NCBI GenBank assembly: GCA_903871715.1
Contig: CAIQHW010000042.1
Span: 1 to 13,063 of the forward strand
Origin: an uncultured bacterium
GTDB taxonomy: Bacteria > Bacteroidota > Bacteroidia > Chitinophagales > CAIODY01
Direction of reading: 5' to 3'
Length of the DNA: 13,063 bases
Part shown: one piece after another, positions 7,682 to 13,063 of the stretch
Layout of the letters: the number at the start of each line of letters is the position of its first letter
Numbering within the stretch: position 1 is the stretch's first letter
Translations under genes and position numbers: made by a program
Notes under the pieces: generated by a model
What the model was told of the DNA's origin: nothing
Seen by the model: only the letters and a program-made list of their open reading frames with translations
Database searches by the model: none

Positions 7682-8950
7682 TTAAGTATCCATGTTGATT
7701 ATGTGTTGCCCAATTAAGCAGGATAAACATTTTTTTTTATCACAGAATTCATTTTTCAATTCAATTAAAGCCTGCGATTGAAAAGCGTTGGCAGGCTGAA
7801 TGTTTAATTTTTTCCAACTGGTAATGATGCTATTTTTTTCGGCTTGCAATTGTTCTAACCAACTCAAGGCTTTGTTTTTTAAATCATCTTCTTGGCGCAA
7901 ATGCCCGTAGGCAAACACAATTGGCACAATACTGTTGATGACAAAATTTTCAATCGTAGCATCTCCTACTTTCTTTTTTGTTTTGTCGGATAATGCATCT
8001 AAGCGATAGTGATGTTGCCAATAATTGGATGGTTCAATTTGAAACAATGCCTTCAAATCCTTTATTGAAGAACACTCCAAAACTTTTGATAGTAAATGTG
8101 AGGATTGAAAAACCAATGTTGCAAATTGTGCTAATCGCAATGGTGGAAAATTTTGGGGGCGCATTCGAGCCATTTTCCAATAGTTTTTTGGAATAGGTTG
8201 CAATGAAAATTTATGTTGCAAAAATTGATATTCTTGCTGCAATTGCACCGCATAAGCATCGCTAAAAATTTCGTGTAACATGCCAGCCTGCCCAAGCAGC
8301 AAGGCTTCCAACTGCATTTGCGAATATTTTTGCTTGGCTAAAATTTTTACAGGCAACGATTTTGCCAACTCAAAAAATGCTTCACCGTTTACCTTCATGC
8401 CAAAGTTTTTTGCCAGCAATTGATAAAAGGTTTCTTCCCAATTGTGGTTGTTTTGTTTCAAAATTTGCTCCACCACATTTACTTTTCGCTCTAATCTTTC
8501 AAAGGCAAATCGGCTAAAAGATTGCTCCCAAAGCAAACCCGACACAGCTGCTATATTTTTTTCGCAAGCAATACTATCCACACTTTTTTGCAAATTTTCA
8601 AAATTGCGTAGCAAATGAATGGGGATTAATCCTTTCAATTCGAGGGTTGGAATTTTTTGCGAAATGATTTCTTTATCGTGTTCAAACACCACATGCAGCA
8701 CCACATTTTTATATGCCTCATCGTGATGATGTTGATGTTTTTCAAAATCGCTGCTGCGCAAATGAATTTCTATATTGCCTGCCCAAATTACATTTCCAAT
8801 TTTAATTTTTCCTTGCAAAAAATCGGGACCTGCTTGCTGATTGTGTGTGCCACAACTCAATATGGTTAAGGCTTCGCCATTAGTTGTTGTTAAATTTTTT
8901 AAATTAAACAAACGATGTTTCCAGATATAATGCAAGAAATTTTCGTTCAC
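7682..8950 (-). CDS. DUF2851 family protein of unknown function, GTG start
   Basis: I recognise this 422-residue product as DUF2851, a Bacteroidota-enriched family with no established function. The conserved N-terminal block runs from NQQAGPDF (37-44) through WAGNIEIHLRSSDF (56-69) to HHHDEAYKNVVLHVV (74-88), dense in D, E and H. The rest is mostly helical with no signal peptide or membrane segment, so it is probably cytoplasmic. The C-terminus has C403, C408 and C411 (pattern C-x4-C-x2-C, followed by LIG), with another cysteine at 129. The start is GTG: the upstream frame hits a stop 11 codons earlier with no ATG between, and MNENFLHYIWKHRLFN fits the family N-terminus. A TAAATTTG box lies 14 bases above the start. 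The nucleotidyltransferase gene ends 40 bases upstream and the PspC-like gene follows after 29 bases, so the three may form one operon. Confidence 0.88.
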   Translation of the reverse strand: MNENFLHYIWKHRLFNLKNLTTTNGEALTILSCGTHNQQAGPDFLQGKIKIGNVIWAGNIEIHLRSSDFEKHQHHHDEAYKNVVLHVVFEHDKEIISQKIPTLELKGLIPIHLLRNFENLQKSVDSIACEKNIAAVSGLLWEQSFSRFAFERLERKVNVVEQILKQNNHNWEETFYQLLAKNFGMKVNGEAFFELAKSLPVKILAKQKYSQMQLEALLLGQAGMLHEIFSDAYAVQLQQEYQFLQHKFSLQPIPKNYWKMARMRPQNFPPLRLAQFATLVFQSSHLLSKVLECSSIKDLKALFQIEPSNYWQHHYRLDALSDKTKKKVGDATIENFVINSIVPIVFAYGHLRQEDDLKNKALSWLEQLQAEKNSIITSWKKLNIQPANAFQSQALIELKNEFCDKKKCLSCLIGQHIINMDT

Positions 8951-8964
8951 AAAAAAAAGTTTTT

Positions 8965-8972
8965 CAAATTTA
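8965..8972 (-). promoter_or_regulatory. Possible internal -7 box for the DUF2851 gene
   Basis: The minus strand reads TAAATTTG, an exact TAnnTTTG match, in the 40-base gap after the nucleotidyltransferase gene. It leaves only 14 bases to the GTG start, so the leader would be under about 10 bases. No TTTG is found at the expected -33 distance. In such AT-rich sequence the match may be chance. Confidence 0.3.
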
Positions 8973-8990
8973 AAATGAATATTCTAAAGC

Positions 8991-9683
8991 TTATTTCATT
9001 TCTTGATTGGCCCGTTCAAAATCAGCAGGAACGCCGATGTCGATAAAATAAGTATCGCTAATAAAGCCTTGAAAATGCAATAGATTCAAATGTGTTTCTA
9101 AAAAATCTTTTTCAAAACTAAATTTTTCGGGAAAAATAAAATCGGTTAAAATATTTTTGTTCATCAGGTAAACACCACCATTAATCAAACCTTCGGGCGT
9201 AAATTGTTTTTCTTTAAAGCCGACAATATTTTTGTTTTCATCCAACAATACAATGCCGTAGCGTTCAAAATTTTTCATCGGTTTTAACGCAATTGTTAAA
9301 TCAGCGTTTAATGAAAAGTGCTGATGATGAAGCTTTGCCACATCTACATCAAAAAAAGTATCGGCATTTAATACCAAACATTTTTCGTTATTTACGCTAA
9401 AAGCTGCATGGCGTATGCCTCCGCCAGTGCCTAGCGGTTCTTCTTCAATCGCAAATGCCATATCAAAATCATCTTTCCATTCCCACAAATATTCTTCTAC
9501 CATTTCATGTTTGTAGCCCAATGAAAAAATTAATCGCTGCACTTTTTGCTGTTTCATTTTCTTTAAAATAAAATACAAAAATGGATGCCCTGCCACTGGT
9601 GCCAATGCTTTTGGCACATCATTCACTACACTTTGCAATCGAGTACCCAAGCCACCTGCCAATATAATTGCTTCGTTTACCAT
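8991..9683 (-). CDS. Sugar-1-phosphate nucleotidyltransferase, HddC-like
   Basis: This 230-residue enzyme of the NTP_transferase family activates a sugar-1-phosphate with a nucleoside triphosphate. The signature LAGGLGTRL (8-16) binds the nucleotide; PKALAP (24-29) carries the conserved lysine K25. EEPLGTGGG (81-89), the metal-binding aspartate in NADTFFD (D108), EKDF (191-194) and YFIDIGVPADFERA (212-225) complete the fold. The short length and the form TRLQSVVNDVPKALAPVAG resemble HddC, the guanylyltransferase for D-glycero-alpha-D-manno-heptose 1-phosphate used for surface glycans. A mannose-1-phosphate or MurU-type uridylyl specificity cannot be excluded. The start MVNEAIILAGG is placed at 9683; 28 further codons upstream would overlap the promoter. 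No other heptose or glycan gene is adjacent. It is divergent from ahcY and may be first in an operon with the DUF2851 and PspC-like genes. Confidence 0.85.
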   Translation of the reverse strand: MVNEAIILAGGLGTRLQSVVNDVPKALAPVAGHPFLYFILKKMKQQKVQRLIFSLGYKHEMVEEYLWEWKDDFDMAFAIEEEPLGTGGGIRHAAFSVNNEKCLVLNADTFFDVDVAKLHHQHFSLNADLTIALKPMKNFERYGIVLLDENKNIVGFKEKQFTPEGLINGGVYLMNKNILTDFIFPEKFSFEKDFLETHLNLLHFQGFISDTYFIDIGVPADFERANQEMK

Positions 9684-9709
9684 TTGCTTAAAATGAAAAG
9701 TTTTTTGTG

Positions 9710-9717
9710 CAAAAGTA
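9710..9717 (-). promoter_or_regulatory. Putative promoter of the nucleotidyltransferase cluster, -7 box
   Basis: The minus strand reads TACTTTTG, an exact TAnnTTTG match, 26 bases above the ATG at 9683. There is no clear TTTG about 20 bases further upstream. With the ahcY promoter at 9769-9800 it forms a divergent promoter pair in the 141-base spacer. Confidence 0.5.
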
Positions 9718-9768
9718 ATTTTAATTGTGTTGTCATTATTTTTTTGAAAACACAAAACCATTTGCACT

Positions 9769-9800
9769 TTTGGTTGTTGATGTGGAATATTCTATTTTTG
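9769..9800 (+). promoter_or_regulatory. ahcY promoter (-33 TTTG, -7 TATTTTTG)
   Basis: This is the best promoter in the window. TTTG at 9769-9772 and TATTTTTG at 9793-9800 both match the Bacteroidota consensus and are 20 bases apart. Transcription should begin near 9805, leaving a leader of about 20 bases before the ahcY ATG. The leader (CAACTCTAAA followed by AACAATATCAAACA) has no purine-rich Shine-Dalgarno sequence, as is usual for highly expressed genes of this phylum. Confidence 0.7.
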
Positions 9801-9824
9801 CAACTCTAAAAACAATATCAAACA

Positions 9825-11153
9825 ATGAGTACAATGACCAAAACTGCTATTGACTTCAATTTGAAGCACAAGGTAAAAGACATGAGCTTAGCTGAATGGG
9901 GACGTAAAGAAATCAGATTGGCTGAAGCTGAGATGCCAGGTTTAATGGCTATCCGTGAAGAATACAAAGGAAAACAACCTTTAAAAGGCGCTCGTATCGC
10001 AGGATGCTTGCACATGACTATCCAAACTGCTGTGTTAATTGAAACATTAGTTGATTTGGGTGCTGAAGTAAAATGGAGCTCTTGCAACATTTTCTCAACA
10101 CAAGATCAAGCTGCTGCTGCTATTGCTGCTGCTGGTATTGGTGTTTATGCTTGGAAAGGTCAAACACAAGAAGAAGCGGATTGGTGCATTGAACAAACTT
10201 TATTCTTCGGTAGCGCTGATAAGCCTTTGAATATGATTTTGGATGATGGTGGTGATTTAACCAACATGGTTTTTGATAAATATCCAGAGTTGATTGCTGG
10301 CATTAAAGGTTTATCTGAAGAAACTACAACTGGTGTTCACCGTTTATATGAAAGAATGGCTAATGGTACTTTACCAATCCCTGCTTTCAATGTTAACGAT
10401 TCAGTTACTAAATCAAAATTCGATAATAAATACGGTTGTAAAGAATCATTGGTAGATGCAATTCGCAGAGCAACTGATGTGATGATGGCTGGTAAAGTAG
10501 CTGTTGTTGGTTCTTATGGTGATGTGGGCAAAGGTTCTGCTGCTTCATTACAAGGTGCTGGTTGCCGTGTAATCGTTACAGAAATCGACCCAATATGTGC
10601 ATTGCAAGCTGCAATGGATGGCTTTGAAGTAAAACGTATGATTGATGCTGTAAAAGAAGCGGATATCATTGTTACAGCTTCGGGTTGTAGAGATTTGATT
10701 ACTGAAAAACATTTCCGTTTGATGAAAGACAAAGCTATCGTTTGCAATATCGGTCACTTTGATATTGAAATTGATATGGCTTGGTTAAACAGTGCTTATG
10801 GCAATACAAAAAATACTATCAAACCACAAGTTGATATGTACACTATTGATGGTAAAGATGTGATTGTATTAGCTGAAGGTCGTTTGGTAAACTTAGGTTG
10901 TGCAACTGGCCACCCTTCATTTGTAATGAGTAATTCATTCACTAACCAAACTTTAGCACAATTAGAATTGTGGACTAATACAGAAGCTTACGAAAACAAA
11001 GTTTATGTTTTACCTAAACATTTGGATGAAAAAGTTGCTCGTTTGCACTTAGCTAAAATAGGTGTAGTGTTAGATGAATTAACACCTGAACAATCAGCAT
11101 ATTTAGGTATTCCGAAAGAAGGTCCATTCAAACCTGAGTATTATCGTTACTAA
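9825..11153 (+). CDS. ahcY: Adenosylhomocysteinase (S-adenosyl-L-homocysteine hydrolase)
   Basis: The enzyme reversibly splits S-adenosylhomocysteine into adenosine and homocysteine with tightly bound NAD+, clearing the inhibitor left by methyltransferases. The 442-residue sequence carries the first family signature SSCNIFSTQDQAAAAI (85-100), the substrate-site segment NDSVTKSKFDNKYGC (191-205), and the Rossmann loop GSYGDVGKGSA (229-239). It also has CNIGHFDIEID (307-317) and the C-terminal tail KPEYYRY (436-442), which reaches into the neighbouring subunit. The glycine loop reads GSYGDVGKG where most relatives have AGYGDVGKG, a mild change. Codon choice looks different from the neighbours, with many GGT, GCT and CGT codons, as in highly expressed genes. 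The ATG at 9825 gives the family N-terminus; an ATG at 9834 is a weaker option. It stands alone between a strong promoter and a strong terminator. Confidence 0.98.
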   Translation: MSTMTKTAIDFNLKHKVKDMSLAEWGRKEIRLAEAEMPGLMAIREEYKGKQPLKGARIAGCLHMTIQTAVLIETLVDLGAEVKWSSCNIFSTQDQAAAAIAAAGIGVYAWKGQTQEEADWCIEQTLFFGSADKPLNMILDDGGDLTNMVFDKYPELIAGIKGLSEETTTGVHRLYERMANGTLPIPAFNVNDSVTKSKFDNKYGCKESLVDAIRRATDVMMAGKVAVVGSYGDVGKGSAASLQGAGCRVIVTEIDPICALQAAMDGFEVKRMIDAVKEADIIVTASGCRDLITEKHFRLMKDKAIVCNIGHFDIEIDMAWLNSAYGNTKNTIKPQVDMYTIDGKDVIVLAEGRLVNLGCATGHPSFVMSNSFTNQTLAQLELWTNTEAYENKVYVLPKHLDEKVARLHLAKIGVVLDELTPEQSAYLGIPKEGPFKPEYYRY

Positions 11154-11171
11154 CTTTTTAAAAATAAAAAT

Positions 11172-11214
11172 AAAAAAATCCCGACAAATATATTTCATGT
11201 CGGGATTTTTTTTT
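11172..11214. terminator. Bidirectional intrinsic terminator between ahcY and the DUF3467 gene
   Basis: The arms TCCCGACA (11179-11186) and TGTCGGGA (11198-11205) form a perfect 8-base GC-containing stem with an 11-base loop. Seven A precede the left arm and nine T follow the right arm, extending the stem and giving a U tract on either strand. It lies 18 bases after the ahcY stop and 19 bases beyond the end of the convergent DUF3467 gene, so it can end both transcripts. Confidence 0.93.
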
Positions 11215-11233
11215 GTAGAGAAAACAACCTAAA

Positions 11234-11563
11234 TTAAGCCAAGGCTGCAGGTCCACCAAAATTCATTGGCAATGGAGGTGTCATTTCTGTGTCTTTAATT
11301 ACACCATTTGACATTTCATATTTTTTCACATTATCGGTCAATGCCATCATCAAACGCTTGGCATGTTGCGGTGTTAGAATAATTCGCGATTTCACTTTTG
11401 CTTTTGGCGTGCCTGGCACAATGCGCACAAAATCAACAATAAATTCGCTTTGACTGTGAGTGATAATGGCTAAATTACTGTAAATACCATCTGCTACTTC
11501 ATCAGTCAATTCGATATTAATTTGACCTTCTTGCATTTCGGGTTGATTCGGATTTTTGCTCAT
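11234..11563 (-). CDS. DUF3467 family protein of unknown function
   Basis: The 109-residue product matches DUF3467, a small conserved family with no assigned role. Recognisable elements are INIELTDEVADGIYSNLAIITHS (15-37), EFIVDFVRIVPGTPKAKVKSRIILTPQHAKRLM (40-72) and LTDNVKKYE (75-83). It looks like a small alpha/beta cytosolic domain with a low-complexity proline- and alanine-rich tail (TPPLPMNFGGPAALA). No signal peptide or membrane segment is seen. It starts 8 bases after the coaD stop and should be translated from the same transcript, ending at the bidirectional terminator. From memory, relatives in other Bacteroidota often follow rpoC; here it follows coaD. Confidence 0.85.
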   Translation of the reverse strand: MSKNPNQPEMQEGQINIELTDEVADGIYSNLAIITHSQSEFIVDFVRIVPGTPKAKVKSRIILTPQHAKRLMMALTDNVKKYEMSNGVIKDTEMTPPLPMNFGGPAALA

Positions 11564-11571
11564 GTTATTGT

Positions 11572-12039
11572 TTAATTATTGAAAAGAATTTGAAAATTTC
11601 TTGGTAAAAATAGACTAGTGTCACCACCGCTTTTAATTATCTCGCGAACAATGGTTGATGAAATCATATTGAATTGTGGAGAACAATTTAGCAACACCGT
11701 TTCAACATTGGGTTGCATCATTTTGTTCATATCGGCAATGCTGCGTTCATACTCAAAGTCAATGCTGTTGCGTATTCCACGAAGAATAAATTTGGCATTT
11801 TGTTGTTTGGCAAAATCAATCGTTAGGTTTTCGTAGCAGTAAACTTTCACTTTTTTTTCTTCTTCAAAGATATTTTTGATAAACGCAATTCTTTTTTCCA
11901 ACGAAAAAAAATATTGCTTGGTGGTATTAATTCCGATGGCAATAATAATTTCATCAAACAGTGGTAAAGCCCGATGCACAAGGTCTTCATGCCCTTTTGT
12001 AAACGGGTCGAAACTACCAGGAAATAAAGCGATATTCAT
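11572..12039 (-). CDS. coaD: Phosphopantetheine adenylyltransferase
   Basis: CoaD joins 4'-phosphopantetheine and ATP to dephospho-coenzyme A and pyrophosphate, the fourth step of coenzyme A synthesis. The 155-residue length is normal. The nucleotidyltransferase motif PGSFDPFTKGH (7-17) includes the catalytic T-x-G-H with H17. LRGIRNSIDFEYERSIADMN (86-105) contains the conserved arginine R87 and the E-x2-x4-N region of the active site, and ISSTIVRE (126-133) is the second ATP-binding motif. K41 lies at the usual lysine position after the second strand. The start is an unambiguous ATG giving MNIALFPGSFDP. It lies 15 bases after the thioredoxin-like gene and 8 bases before the DUF3467 gene, so all three are probably cotranscribed. 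Confidence 0.97.
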   Translation of the reverse strand: MNIALFPGSFDPFTKGHEDLVHRALPLFDEIIIAIGINTTKQYFFSLEKRIAFIKNIFEEEKKVKVYCYENLTIDFAKQQNAKFILRGIRNSIDFEYERSIADMNKMMQPNVETVLLNCSPQFNMISSTIVREIIKSGGDTSLFLPRNFQILFNN

Positions 12040-12054
12040 TTTACGAAGTTAAAA

Positions 12055-13063
12055 TTAAATTGCCTTTTTGGTTAAAACTTCCATCAATTTTTTTTCTAAA
12101 TCTGCACCACGTAAATCACGAGCCATAATAATGCCATCAGGATTAATTAAAAAATTGGTCGGAATTTGATTGATGTAATAATCCTTACAAACCTTACTGT
12201 CCCAGCCTTTCAGCTCACTAACATGTGTTTTCCAATCTAAGTGGTCAGCTCTCACGGCATCAAACCATTTACCTGTTTCATCATCTAATGATACACTAAA
12301 AATGGTAAAATTTTTATCCTTAAATTTTTTCCAAGCCGCAACCACAGTTGGGTTTTCGCGGCGACAAGGTCCACACCAACTTGCCCAAAAATCTAACAAA
12401 ATCCATTTGCCTTTTAGCGATGATAATTTGGTGTATTGACGGCTGAAAGTTGGCAAATTAATTTCCTTGAAAGGCTTGCCCACCAAGTCTTCCACGATAT
12501 TGCCATAATGTTTGATAAAATCTTTAGTGTATTTCGCATTGGGTGCATTTTTTTGCAGTCGTTCACTTAATTTATTAATCGTTTCTAAATCTTTTTCAGG
12601 ATTTAATAAGCTGGCAGCAAAAATAGAAGCGATAGGAAAACGGCTGGTGTCAATAAATTTTTTCACCGCATTCATGTATCCATTTACACTTTCATCGGCT
12701 CGTGTTTTGAAATTGTTGATGGCAGAATCGCTGGCGTGATTTTTTTGCAACTCGATATATTGATTTTGAAGCAACGTTAATTTTTTATTGTTGGCTTGAA
12801 TGGAATCAATCAAAGTTTTTAAAACTTCCGATTCAACTGAGCCTGAAACATGGTATAGTAAAGGATTTTGAACATCAGCCGAAAAATTTATTTTTTCATT
12901 TTTATCCAAAGCAAAAAAATAATTGAAGCCATTTGCCAATCTAATTCTGTGCATCGCTTTTTCTCTCACATTGCCTTTCAACAAAAAATCGCCATCGGCA
13001 TCGGTAATAGCAGTATCAACAGTTACAGCACCAGTTTCCAAACTTAATTCTTCTAAAAATAAT
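12055..13063 (-). CDS. TlpA/ResA-like thiol-disulfide protein with DUF4369-type N-terminus (runs off the right edge)
   Basis: The frame is open to the window edge, so the N-terminus, with any signal peptide, is missing; a TTG at 13041 is not a credible start because the upstream codons read LFLEELSLETG in the same style. Counting from 13041, residues 1-70 look like the end of a DUF4369 beta-domain (TDADGDFLLKG, YFFALDKNEKINFSAD). Residues 70-180 are mostly helical, and 186-328 form a thioredoxin/TlpA fold. This has the redox site FWASWCGPC (C223, C226), the cis-proline loop QIPTNFLI (P294) and DGIIMARDLRG (302-312). Family members are periplasmic or lipid-anchored and reduce disulfides or support cytochrome c and envelope protein folding; substrates here are unknown. 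It is first of the visible cluster with coaD (15-base gap) and the DUF3467 gene. Confidence 0.88.
   Translation of the reverse strand, partial: LFLEELSLETGAVTVDTAITDADGDFLLKGNVREKAMHRIRLANGFNYFFALDKNEKINFSADVQNPLLYHVSGSVESEVLKTLIDSIQANNKKLTLLQNQYIELQKNHASDSAINNFKTRADESVNGYMNAVKKFIDTSRFPIASIFAASLLNPEKDLETINKLSERLQKNAPNAKYTKDFIKHYGNIVEDLVGKPFKEINLPTFSRQYTKLSSLKGKWILLDFWASWCGPCRRENPTVVAAWKKFKDKNFTIFSVSLDDETGKWFDAVRADHLDWKTHVSELKGWDSKVCKDYYINQIPTNFLINPDGIIMARDLRGADLEKKLMEVLTKKAI

Noticed and set aside
9684..9767. N-terminal extension of the nucleotidyltransferase
   Set aside because: It would cover the TACTTTTG promoter box, and the family begins directly before the LAGGLGTRL motif.
1..13063. 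Mobile element, phage, CRISPR, defence or biosynthetic gene cluster
   Set aside because: All large frames are accounted for by housekeeping or known-family genes; no terminal repeats, spacer arrays, integrases or effector domains were found.

Overview
The window looks like a chromosomal housekeeping stretch of an AT-rich member of the Bacteroidota, probably near the Chitinophagales/Sphingobacteriales. Four things support this: a complete PorU, the sortase of the type IX secretion system that is confined to this phylum; DUF2851, DUF3467 and PspC-type small proteins of Bacteroidota type; promoter -7 boxes of the form TAnnTTTG; and genes that start without a clear Shine-Dalgarno sequence. I see no tRNA, rRNA, CRISPR array, transposase, phage gene or attachment site.

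Layout, left to right. (1) Positions 1-1892, minus strand: the first 108 codons of a tRNA 2-selenouridine synthase (mnmH/selU), preceded by purH. (2) 2055-2897, plus strand: tatC, divergent from purH and convergent with porU. (3) 2926-6741, minus strand: porU, 1271 residues with signal peptide, C25 protease core and C-terminal sorting domain. (4) 6742-6910: the divergent porU/aroK spacer, the most structured non-coding piece here. It holds three tandem 8-base units and two adjacent inverted repeats. (5) 6911-7426, plus strand: aroK, meeting the next gene tail to tail with a 4-base gap. (6) 7431-9683, minus strand: a three-gene cluster of a sugar-1-phosphate nucleotidyltransferase (HddC-like), a DUF2851 protein with a GTG start, and a 73-residue PspC-like membrane protein. 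(7) 9684-9824: divergent promoters. (8) 9825-11153, plus strand: ahcY, with the clearest promoter and a strong bidirectional terminator. (9) 11234-13063, minus strand: a tight cluster of a TlpA/DUF4369-type thioredoxin-like protein (N-terminus outside the window), coaD, and a DUF3467 protein.

The known functions are core metabolism (IMP synthesis, shikimate phosphorylation, coenzyme A synthesis, S-adenosylhomocysteine recycling), envelope export (TatC, PorU, thiol-disulfide protein) and tRNA modification. No single new multi-gene system stands out. The items best worth a second look are the DUF2851 protein, whose P-D-x17-E-x-H pattern and cysteine cluster could suggest a metal or nuclease-like site; the structured aroK leader; the tandem 8-base units; and the placement of DUF3467 beside coaD. 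No gene-free stretch exceeds 300 bases.
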